Assembly (NCBI GenBank): GCA_029865285.1
Contig: JAOUHE010000059.1
Location: 1 to 9,703, forward strand
DNA length: 9,703 nt
Reading direction: 5' to 3'
DNA from: Chloroflexota bacterium
GTDB lineage: Bacteria; Chloroflexota; Limnocylindria; QHBO01
Shown: in pieces, positions 1-5,625 of the stretch
Layout: every line of letters starts with the position of its first letter
How positions within the stretch are numbered: position 1 is the first letter of the stretch
Notes under the pieces: model-generated
What the model was told of the DNA's origin: nothing
What the model saw: only the letters and a program-made list of their open reading frames with translations
Database searches by the model: none
Translations under genes and position numbers: made by a program

Positions 1-104
1 CTGGCTCTGCGACTGGCTCTGGCTCTGCGACTGGCTCTGGCTCTGCGACTGGCTCTGGCTCTGCGACTGGCTCTGGCTCTGCGACTGGCTCTGGCTCTGC
101 GACT
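1..104. repeat. Perfect 18-bp tandem repeat coding for Ser-Gln
   Basis: The unit CTGGCTCTGCGACTGGCT is present in five exact copies (1-90), followed by a 14-base partial copy (91-104); the array continues past the left edge. On the minus strand each unit reads AGC CAG TCG CAG AGC CAG, so it encodes three Ser-Gln pairs in frame. Third codon positions and the AGC/TCG alternation are identical in every copy, so the array grew by recent duplication or slippage at DNA level. Because 18 is a multiple of three, copy-number change alters stalk length without shifting the frame. Confidence 0.97.
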
Positions 105-570
105 CGGACTCGCCCGGCTCGCCGAAGCAGATGAAGAAGTGGCTCAGGCCGGTCTGCTGACCCTCCCCACCGTTGCTCGGGGTGAGCAGGCCAGAATCGG
201 CGTCTTCACCATCTGGGGTGTAGTCGTACAGGTTGTAGCCATTGCCCGCCTTGACGGCGATCATCAGCACCAGCGGATCTGCGTCGGAAAAGCTGAAGCT
301 CTTCTTCTCGGCGTCCGAGGTGATGGTGATGCTCCAATCGCCATTGGTGTAGGTGTGCGTCCCTGACTGGACAACCCCACTGTCGAGGTTCCAGCCGTCA
401 CCGTCGAGGCCGAGGTCTTCGCACGAATTCGCGTTCTCGGAGTCGACGTAGATGGGCTCGATGTGCGAACCAAGGACCGGGCTGATCACCCACATCAGTG
501 ACAGGGCCAGGGCCGCAACAGCGGCGAACAGGATGGTTGGCCGGGATGCGGCCGTCGTGCGGGCGTTCAC
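1..570 (-). CDS. Secreted surface protein with Ser-Gln repeat, C-terminus beyond window
   Basis: I read 190 codons open from a GTG at 570 to the window edge. A GAGG at 580-583 lies 9 bases upstream of the start. The product begins with a basic N-terminus (NARTTAASR) and a hydrophobic stretch at about residues 13-33, a good signal peptide, perhaps cleaved near VLGS-H. Residues 36-150 form a compact module with one Cys near each end (C50, C148), a KAGNGYNLYDY strand and the ending GLSHFFICF. I recognise this as the module often seen in bacterial surface proteins that ends in a GLSH-x-x-F-C signature; its function is not established. After GEPGESE the chain becomes 17 Ser-Gln dipeptides (residues 157-190) and is still in the repeat at the edge. 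Such low-complexity stalks usually lead to a C-terminal anchor (LPxTG or membrane helix), which would lie outside the window. Placement at the cell surface is inference. Confidence 0.85.
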   Translation of the reverse strand, partial: MNARTTAASRPTILFAAVAALALSLMWVISPVLGSHIEPIYVDSENANSCEDLGLDGDGWNLDSGVVQSGTHTYTNGDWSITITSDAEKKSFSFSDADPLVLMIAVKAGNGYNLYDYTPDGEDADSGLLTPSNGGEGQQTGLSHFFICFGEPGESESQSQSQSQSQSQSQSQSQSQSQSQSQSQSQSQSQ

Positions 571-637
571 GGGATGATTCCTCGATACTCTTTCCAGCTC
601 CCCTGATGCATCTGCACGGATCGCCCGTGTCAGACCC

Positions 638-654
638 CCTTGGGTGTTCCAAGG
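638..654 (-). other. Leader hairpin ahead of the Ser-Gln protein gene
   Basis: The minus-strand sequence CCTTGG-AACAC-CCAAGG is a perfect 6-bp stem with a 5-base loop, about 70 bases before the GTG at 570 and downstream of the candidate -10. It would lie in the 5' untranslated leader. There is no U tract, so it is not a clear terminator. It could be a leader structure or a chance stem. Confidence 0.3.
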
Positions 655-686
655 ACCCGCAGATTACGACAGAAGTACCGCGCTGC

Positions 687-703
687 ATAGTACCGACGGT
701 CAC
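687..703 (-). promoter_or_regulatory. Candidate promoter of the Ser-Gln protein gene
   Basis: On the minus strand GTGACC (698-703) is followed after 5 bases by TACTAT (687-692), a TAnnnT-type -10. This would leave a leader of about 110 bases before the GTG at 570. No clear -35 is seen at 16-18 bases. The GTGACC element recurs as TTGACC at a similar distance before the -10-like hexamers of two other genes in the window. Confidence 0.28.
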
Positions 704-749
704 CATCGCGCGGGCCTTGAGAGGGGTCTGGTGAGGTCCGGTACCGTAC

Positions 750-769
750 CCGTTGCAGGGGCACAACGG
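750..769 (-). terminator. Weak hairpin downstream of the hydrolase gene
   Basis: CCGTTG and CAACGG form a 6-bp stem with an 8-base loop, 26 bases after the hydrolase stop. No U run follows, so it is at best a weak or factor-assisted terminator. It separates the hydrolase from the Ser-Gln protein gene on the same strand. I see no gene anywhere in the 225 bases from 571 to 795. Confidence 0.25.
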
Positions 770-795
770 ATTGCGCAGCCATCTGCCCCGAATCT

Positions 796-1440
796 TCAGC
801 CGGTTCTGCCGCGCGCCTCGAGCAGAACCACCTGCGTCTCTTCGGGGAGCGAGGAGACGTGTACGACGGCCTTGGGCTGGCGGACCGGCTCACCCACGGC
901 CAGCTCGTGCAGGAAGCGCTCGGGGCCGAGCAGATCGGCCGATGCGCCGTCGGTGGCGAAGTGCATCGGGATCACGATCTTGGGGCTGATCTGCGCCACC
1001 ACCTCCGCGGCCTCGGCCGGCGAGATGGTGAAGTTGCCCCCGGCCGGCACCAGCAGGACGTCGATCGGCCCGAGCTCGGCCAGCTCTTCCTCGGTGAGCA
1101 GATGGCCCAGGTCGCCGAGGTGGCAGACATGGACGCCGTCGATCTCGATCGCGAAGATCACGTTCTCGCCGCGTTCCGCCCCCCGGGCACCGTCGTGGAA
1201 GGTGCGGACCCCGGTGACCAGCAGGTTGCGGTGCTCGTACTCGCCGGGACGGGTGAGCGTCAGGCCGGCGGTGATCGATCGGGTGTAGGCATGGTCGGCA
1301 TGGGCGTGGGAGATCGTGAGGAGGTCGACCTCGTGCTTGCCCGCCACGAACCCGGTCGCGGGGGGACACGGATCGGTGATGGCGGTCGCTTCGCGGCCCT
1401 TCAGGCGGAAGCACGCACGCCCGTACCAGGTGATCTCCAT
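796..1440 (-). CDS. Metal-dependent hydrolase, metallo-beta-lactamase fold (UlaG/UPF0173-like)
   Basis: This 214-aa protein covers a whole single-domain metallo-beta-lactamase fold, the usual size for the UPF0173/UlaG-like group. It starts METITW-like (MEITWYGRACFRL). The metal motif HAHADH gives H45, H47, D49 and H50. FHD at 81-83, HLGDLGH at 107-113 (D110) and IPMH with H160 supply the other expected ligand positions. The VPAGGNFTI segment at 131-139 is typical of this subgroup. Members bind two metal ions and hydrolyse esters or phosphodiesters, but most substrates, including this one, are unknown; the protein is probably cytosolic. I chose the ATG at 1440 because it matches the family start. 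The frame stays open upstream to about 2508 but is then antisense to a better gene. No Shine-Dalgarno is visible, and a TAGCAT lies 10 bases before the ATG. Confidence 0.93.
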   Translation of the reverse strand: MEITWYGRACFRLKGREATAITDPCPPATGFVAGKHEVDLLTISHAHADHAYTRSITAGLTLTRPGEYEHRNLLVTGVRTFHDGARGAERGENVIFAIEIDGVHVCHLGDLGHLLTEEELAELGPIDVLLVPAGGNFTISPAEAAEVVAQISPKIVIPMHFATDGASADLLGPERFLHELAVGEPVRQPKAVVHVSSLPEETQVVLLEARGRTG

Positions 1441-1450
1441 GGGATGGCCG

Positions 1451-1456
1451 ATGCTA
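1451..1456 (-). promoter_or_regulatory. Candidate -10 element of the hydrolase gene
   Basis: TAGCAT on the minus strand fits TAnnnT and lies 10 bases before the ATG at 1440, which would give a leader of only a few bases. The same hexamer is found 7 bases before the SIS gene start. No TTG-type -35 is visible; the expected -35 position falls inside the left arm of the inverted repeat at 1467-1502. Confidence 0.35.
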
Positions 1457-1466
1457 CCGGAAAGCA

Positions 1467-1502
1467 CGAGCGCCGGTGCCCGCCCAATGACACCGGCGCT
1501 CG
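1467..1502. repeat. Perfect 12-bp inverted repeat in a divergent intergenic region
   Basis: CGAGCGCCGGTG (1467-1478) and CACCGGCGCTCG (1491-1502) are exact reverse complements, separated by 12 bases. As RNA this is a strong GC-rich hairpin. As DNA it is a dyad with a centre-to-centre distance of 24 bases, just over two helical turns. Its left arm overlaps the -35 position expected for the hydrolase gene, and it lies about 140 bases upstream of the metallopeptidase gene. No transcript is known to end here and no convincing U tract follows on either strand, so an operator is more likely than a terminator. Confidence 0.75.
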
Positions 1503-1504
1503 AA

Positions 1505-1520
1505 GGAGGGAGGGTGGAGG
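1505..1520 (+). other. G-rich tract next to the inverted repeat
   Basis: GGAGGGAGGGTGGAGG contains five runs of two or three G with single-base loops, enough for a two-layer G-quadruplex. It starts two bases after the inverted repeat ends. It also looks like a Shine-Dalgarno sequence, but only a 7-codon GTG frame follows. The 204 bases between the divergent genes (1441-1644) otherwise hold only a small CCAAG/CTTGG stem at 1579-1594. Confidence 0.3.
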
Positions 1521-1631
1521 CAGAAACCCGATAGGATCTCCAACTCGCACGGTGAACGGTAGAACCGGTGCGTGAATCCCAAGGCGGGTCTTGGCTTAAG
1601 AAACCTGAACCTTTCGGAACCTCATCGGTGC

Positions 1632-1637
1632 GACAAT
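1632..1637 (+). promoter_or_regulatory. Possible -10 element of the metallopeptidase gene
   Basis: GACAAT ends 7 bases before the ATG at 1645, where a -10 would sit if transcription began at the start codon. It differs from TATAAT at two positions, including the first T. There is no Shine-Dalgarno before this ATG, which makes a leaderless start plausible, but no good -35 is seen. Confidence 0.22.
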
Positions 1638-1644
1638 CGGACCG

Positions 1645-2922
1645 ATGTCTGCAACGGCAAAACGCCTGACGGCGATCACCGTCCTGCTCCTCGCGGCATT
1701 GATGGTCGCCTTCCTGGCGGCCCGCGGCATGGGATTCCAGGTCGGCATCTGGCCGTTCGCCAGCGCCACCCCGCAGATCGCCACCGTCAGTCCCGAACCC
1801 TCCGGCGAGCCGACGCCGTCGCAGGACCCGCTCGCGATCTTTGCCGAAATCGAGACCGATGTGCGCGCGTTGCGCGGTCTGCCGGCGCCGCAGATCGACC
1901 CGCCGCAGATCCTGACCCGCGCCGAGTTGGCGGATGCCCTGGCGAAGGTCTTCGACCGCGACTTCCCGCCTGAAGAGCGTGACGCAGAGAACGCCACCTT
2001 GCGGGCGCTCGGCCTGCTGACCGCGCAGCAGGACATCGCCGAGCTCACGCAGCGCCTGTACGCCGACCAGGTGCTCGGTTACTACGACTTCGACGGTCAG
2101 CGGATGGTGGTGGTGACCGATGCGGGCCTCACCGCGGAGGCGCGGATCACCTACGCCCACGAGTACACCCACGCTCTGCAGGACGCCGCGTTCGATACCG
2201 CGGCGGCACACGACCAGCTGAACGGTGAGGACGACGCGGAGATGGCGAGGGTGGCCCTGGAGGAGGGAGACGCTTCGACCGCGATGGTGCTCTGGGCGAT
2301 CGGCCACCTTACCGCCGAGGAGCTGCTCGAGATCCAGCAGACGCCGATTCCCGACACGTCCGGCATCCCGCCCTGGATGGTTCGGCAGCTCGAGTTTCCG
2401 TACGCGGCCGGTGCCGCATTCGTCGGCCAGCTTTACGCATCCGGCGGCTGGGACGCCGTGAACGCCGCCTACGCCGATCCGCCGTCTTCCACCGAGCAGG
2501 TGCTCCATCCGGACGCCTACATCGATGGGGAAGAGCCGATCGCCGTCGAGGTGCCCGATGTGTTCGCCTCGCTTGGCGCGGGCTGGTCGATCGCCCGCGA
2601 GACGACGCTCGGCGAGGCGATGATCGAGATCTGGCTGGAGGGGATCGGCCTGTCGCAGGCGGACGCGGAGCTGGCGTCCGAGGGGTGGGGTGGCGATCGC
2701 GTCGTGGTTGCCATCGGGCCGGATGGCGAGTTGGCGCTCGCCCTGCGGATCATCTGGGACGCGCCGATCGAGGTGACCGAGTTCGCCGACCGATATGCCG
2801 ACGTGCAGGGCAGTCTCTCCCTCAACAGCGACCTACGCCTGGTGGGCGATCGGGAGACGATCTTGCTGCAGGCCACTTCGGCGGAGGCCCTCACCGCGCT
2901 ACAGGCCGCACTCGGCGGCTAG
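1645..2922 (+). CDS. Exported or membrane-anchored zincin-like putative metallopeptidase
   Basis: The protein is 425 aa. Residues 1-29 carry a basic start (MSATAKRL) and a single hydrophobic helix, so it is exported or anchored by its N-terminus. A Pro/Ser/Glu-rich linker follows at about 45-62. A conserved-looking YADQVLGYYD segment at 139-148 leads to HEYTH (172-176), giving zinc ligands H172 and H176 and catalytic E173. An EEGDAS segment at 206-211 may supply the third ligand, as in gluzincin-type enzymes. The C-terminal half has no motif I can name. I infer an extracytoplasmic peptidase; the substrate is unknown. The gene is divergent from the hydrolase and convergent with argS, so it is probably transcribed alone. 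It has no Shine-Dalgarno; the ATG at 1645 is chosen because it directly precedes the signal sequence. Confidence 0.88.
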   Translation: MSATAKRLTAITVLLLAALMVAFLAARGMGFQVGIWPFASATPQIATVSPEPSGEPTPSQDPLAIFAEIETDVRALRGLPAPQIDPPQILTRAELADALAKVFDRDFPPEERDAENATLRALGLLTAQQDIAELTQRLYADQVLGYYDFDGQRMVVVTDAGLTAEARITYAHEYTHALQDAAFDTAAAHDQLNGEDDAEMARVALEEGDASTAMVLWAIGHLTAEELLEIQQTPIPDTSGIPPWMVRQLEFPYAAGAAFVGQLYASGGWDAVNAAYADPPSSTEQVLHPDAYIDGEEPIAVEVPDVFASLGAGWSIARETTLGEAMIEIWLEGIGLSQADAELASEGWGGDRVVVAIGPDGELALALRIIWDAPIEVTEFADRYADVQGSLSLNSDLRLVGDRETILLQATSAEALTALQAALGG

Positions 2923-2927
2923 CGCTA
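2920..2927. other. Shared palindrome formed by two convergent stop codons
   Basis: TAGCGCTA is a perfect 8-bp palindrome. Its left TAG ends the metallopeptidase gene on the plus strand, and its right CTA is the TAG stop of argS on the minus strand. Only two bases (CG) lie between the two coding regions. No hairpin-plus-U terminator is visible, so the 3' ends of the two transcripts must overlap. Confidence 0.9.
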
Positions 2928-4589
2928 CATCGACTCCGGCGCGGAGATGCCGAGCAGCCCGAGCGCGTTGGACAGCACCTGGCGCGTGGCATCGGTCAGG
3001 GCCAGCCGAGCCTGCGACATCGGTACCTCATCGGGCCCTTCCGGCAGGACCCGGCAGTCGCGGTAGAACTGGCTGAAGAGGCGCGCCACCTCGAGGCAGT
3101 AGGCGGTCAGCTCGTGCGTCTCGCGGCGCTCCGCGGCATCGCCCACCACCTCGGGAAGGGCCAGCAGGCGGCGGATGAGCGCCTGTTCGGCCGGATGCTG
3201 GAGCAGGGTGCCGGCCTCGCCCGCGTCGGGGGCCAGGCCGCGCTCCGCGGCGATCCGCTGGATCGAAGCACACCGGGCATGGGCATATTGCACGTAGTAG
3301 ACCGGGTTCTCCGCGCTCTGCTGCTTGGCTAGCTCGATGTCGAAGTCGATTCCGGTGCTGACCGCACGTGAGCCGAAGAACCAGCGTGCCGCGTCCGCGC
3401 CGATCTCGGCCAGCAGGTCGTCGAGACTGACGAACTCGCCGGTGCGCTTGGACATCGAGTCGACCACCCCGCCACGCACGAAGCGGACCCAGGCGATCAG
3501 GATCACCTGCACCGCGTCGCGATCGTGCCCCATCGCCTCAGCCGCGTTGTGCAGCCGTGCAACCGTGCCGTGGTGATCGGCGCCCCACAGGTAGACCAGC
3601 TCGTCGAAGCCACGGCTGAACTTCTCGGCGAGGTAGCCGATGTCCGACGCGAAGTAGGTCGGCTGGGCGTTCGAGCGGAAGACGACGCGGTCCTTGTCAT
3701 CGCCGTACGCCGTGGAGCGGAACCAGGTCGCTCCCTCGTCTTCGTACATCTGGCCGGCCGCGCGGAGCTGCTCGACGGCGCGGGCCACCCAGCCCTCGTC
3801 ATGGAGCGAAGACTCTCCCTTCCAGACGTCGAAGTGCGCACCGAGCCGCGCCAGGCTTGCCTCGATCCCGGCGCGGACCTGTTCTGAGGCCCAACGCCCG
3901 AGCACCCATCCGGCGTCCGCGTCGGCAGCAGTGGCCGCGGCCCACACCTCGTCGGGGACGGCCGCCGCCAGGTCGGCAACGTAGTCGCCCTGGTAGCCGT
4001 CCTCGGGAACCGGCTCGCCGTCGCGGCGGGCGAGCACCGACCGCCCGAGGTTGTGCACCTGCGTCCCGAAGTCGTTGAAGTAGTACTCGCGCGTCACCTC
4101 GTGCCCGACACCCTCGAGCACCCGGCAGAGCAGATCACCGACGAACGCCCCGCGGGCGTTCCCGACGGTGAGCGGGCCGGTCGGGTTGGCCGACACGAAC
4201 TCGACGTTAATGCGCTTCGGTTTGGCCACGCGGACCTGGCCGAAGGCCGTACCCGCCTCCCGGATCGCCGCCACCTGGCTCGCGACCCATGCAGGGTCGA
4301 GGTGCAGATTCACGAAGCCCGGGGCCGCCACGCTGACCTCGGCCACGCCGGCCGCGGGCGGCATGTGGTGGCGGAGCGTCTCGGCAATGCGCATCGGCGC
4401 GTCCCGGACGAGCGGGGCGAGCTGCATCGCCGCGTTGCTTGCGTAGTCGCCGTGCTCGGGACGAGCCGGTCGCTCGATGGCCACCGGCGGAAGCGTCACA
4501 CCCTCGGGGAGCCGGAGATCGCCCGCGGCCAGGGCGGCGTCACGGGCGCCCTCGATCGCAACGCGCAGGTCGTCGCGCAGGCTCGTCAT
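2925..4589 (-). CDS. argS: Arginyl-tRNA synthetase
   Basis: This 554-aa class I synthetase charges tRNA-Arg with arginine in the cytosol and is of normal bacterial length. The N-terminal additional domain covers about 1-95 (PEHGDYASNAAMQLA). The catalytic domain opens with VEFVSANPTGPLTVGNARG at 129-147, followed by REYYFNDFGTQ at 167-177. The KMSKS-like loop reads SMSKRTG at 378-384. The DALR anticodon-binding domain covers about 435-554 and ends GLLGISAPESM, a typical ArgS terminus. The HIGH signature is TVGN (141-144), so its first and last His are both replaced. Thr and Asn are, as I recall, tolerated at those positions in class I synthetases, so I expect an active enzyme. The ATG at 4589 overlaps the stop of the upstream formimidoyltransferase gene (ATGA), so translation is probably coupled to that gene. 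Confidence 0.97.
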   Translation of the reverse strand: MTSLRDDLRVAIEGARDAALAAGDLRLPEGVTLPPVAIERPARPEHGDYASNAAMQLAPLVRDAPMRIAETLRHHMPPAAGVAEVSVAAPGFVNLHLDPAWVASQVAAIREAGTAFGQVRVAKPKRINVEFVSANPTGPLTVGNARGAFVGDLLCRVLEGVGHEVTREYYFNDFGTQVHNLGRSVLARRDGEPVPEDGYQGDYVADLAAAVPDEVWAAATAADADAGWVLGRWASEQVRAGIEASLARLGAHFDVWKGESSLHDEGWVARAVEQLRAAGQMYEDEGATWFRSTAYGDDKDRVVFRSNAQPTYFASDIGYLAEKFSRGFDELVYLWGADHHGTVARLHNAAEAMGHDRDAVQVILIAWVRFVRGGVVDSMSKRTGEFVSLDDLLAEIGADAARWFFGSRAVSTGIDFDIELAKQQSAENPVYYVQYAHARCASIQRIAAERGLAPDAGEAGTLLQHPAEQALIRRLLALPEVVGDAAERRETHELTAYCLEVARLFSQFYRDCRVLPEGPDEVPMSQARLALTDATRQVLSNALGLLGISAPESM

Positions 4590-5500
4590 CGGTCCCGGGC
4601 GAGTCGCAGTTCGAGCGCCTGGTCGGGCGTGAAGCCCCGCAGCCCGAGGGCATCGGCGGCAACGTCGAGGAGTGCGCCCGCCGGTGCCAGCCCGATCAGC
4701 TCGCAGTGGTCGATATCGGTCCCGCTAGCGCGCGCGAGGTGCCGGATCTCATTGACGACCCGGGTGATGCCGGTCCGTTCCCAGTCGACCAGGTTCATGC
4801 TGACCTGCGCGTAGCGCGGCTCACCGGGGTTCTCGAGCAGCACGCCCATGGCCTGCACCGCCGGCAGGCCGCCGGACGACTCGCGGATCGTCTCGGCGAT
4901 GCGCTGGGCGATGACCAGGTCGTCGGTCGCCAGGTTCACGTTGAAGGCGATCAGCGGCTTGCGGGCCCCCACCGCCACCGCGCCGCCCCGCGGGTGGAGG
5001 CGCTTGGGCCCGAAGTCCGGATCACGTGATGGGTCGACCCCCAGCTGCTCCTTGAGGCCTTCGTACTGGCCCTTGCGCACGGCGGCAAGGCGCTGGCGCT
5101 CCGGGCGCAGGGCGGCAGCCCCGTACAGGTAGACCGGGAGTTCGAAGCGCGTGGCGATCTGCTCGCCGAACCGCCGCGCCAGGTCGATGCACTCCTCGAT
5201 TCGGGTGGTGCCGAGGGGGACGAACGGGATCACGTCCACCGCACCGATACGCGGATGCGCGCCGCTGTGCTGCTCCATGTCGATCAACTCGAGGGCGCGC
5301 CCGACGGCGGCGGAGGCGGCCCGCACGACCGGCTCGGCCGCCCCGGCGAAGGTGACCACGCTGCGGTTGTGCGTCTCGTCGCGGGAGTAATCCAGCAGGG
5401 TGACGCCGTCGATCGACCGTACGGTGCGCACGATCTCCTCGACGACCTCGGGGCGGCGCCCCTCGGAGAAGTTCGGGACGCACTCGATCAGGCTGGCCAC
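4586..5500 (-). CDS. ftcD: Glutamate formimidoyltransferase
   Basis: The product is 304 aa, the size of a stand-alone formiminotransferase domain without the cyclodeaminase domain found in the animal enzyme. It moves the formimino group of N-formimino-L-glutamate to tetrahydrofolate, a step of histidine breakdown that feeds one-carbon metabolism. Diagnostic segments are LIECVPNFSEGRR at 4-16, DETHNRSVVTF at 41-51, HSGAHPRIGAVDVIPF at 78-93 and NVNLATDD in the C-terminal half. H82 matches the numbering of the catalytic His of the porcine enzyme. I start it at the GTG at 5500, which has GAGG 6 bases upstream (5507-5510) and gives the family N-terminus; a longer frame upstream has no homology-like sequence. 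It is the first gene of a two-gene unit with argS. No other histidine-degradation gene is in the window. Confidence 0.93.
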   Translation of the reverse strand: MASLIECVPNFSEGRRPEVVEEIVRTVRSIDGVTLLDYSRDETHNRSVVTFAGAAEPVVRAASAAVGRALELIDMEQHSGAHPRIGAVDVIPFVPLGTTRIEECIDLARRFGEQIATRFELPVYLYGAAALRPERQRLAAVRKGQYEGLKEQLGVDPSRDPDFGPKRLHPRGGAVAVGARKPLIAFNVNLATDDLVIAQRIAETIRESSGGLPAVQAMGVLLENPGEPRYAQVSMNLVDWERTGITRVVNEIRHLARASGTDIDHCELIGLAPAGALLDVAADALGLRGFTPDQALELRLARDR

Positions 5501-5533
5501 GGACGACCTCGCGGAGATGCTTGGGCGAGACCG

Positions 5534-5550
5534 ATGATACCCGCGGTCAA
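5534..5550 (-). promoter_or_regulatory. Candidate promoter of the ftcD-argS unit
   Basis: On the minus strand TTGACC (5545-5550) is followed after 5 bases by TATCAT (5534-5539), a good -10 match. Transcription would start near 5527, leaving a leader of about 27 bases that contains the Shine-Dalgarno at 5507-5510. TTGACC is far too close to act as a normal -35, so it may be a regulator site or chance. Confidence 0.33.
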
Positions 5551-5564
5551 CATGCCGGCCTACC

Positions 5565-5583
5565 CCGTCGCGGCAGGCGACGG
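5565..5583 (-). terminator. Hairpin downstream of the PKD-protein gene
   Basis: CCGTCGC (5565-5571) and GCGACGG (5577-5583) form a perfect 7-bp GC-rich stem with a 5-base loop, 42 bases after the PKD-protein stop and upstream of the ftcD promoter candidate. There is no U run after it, so it is a plausible but unproven terminator separating the two minus-strand genes. Confidence 0.4.
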
Positions 5584-5625
5584 ATCCGGCCCGGACGGGT
5601 TCTGGTCGCGACCCCGCGGTCTCAC

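Noticed and set aside
1..104. CRISPR-like or satellite array
   Set aside because: The repeats are contiguous, with no spacers, and are in frame with a real coding region, so this is a coding tandem repeat.
1487..1534. 15-codon ORF (ATG at 1487) or 7-codon GTG ORF after a Shine-Dalgarno-like AAGGAGG
   Set aside because: The ATG lies inside the inverted repeat and has no ribosome binding site. The GTG version is too short and is not coupled to any gene. The purine run is better read as a G-rich tract.
1503..1644. tRNA or riboswitch in the divergent intergenic region
   Set aside because: I could find no cloverleaf, no T-loop-like sequence and no known riboswitch core. Only a small CCAAG/CTTGG stem is present.
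1441..2508. Upstream extension of the hydrolase frame (would give 570 aa)
   Set aside because: The added part is antisense to the metallopeptidase gene and crosses the intergenic region. The UPF0173-type N-terminus begins exactly at the ATG at 1440.
4053..4814. Open plus-strand frame across the ftcD-argS junction
   Set aside because: It is a shadow of two well-recognised minus-strand genes, with no domain, no Shine-Dalgarno and an Arg-rich composition.
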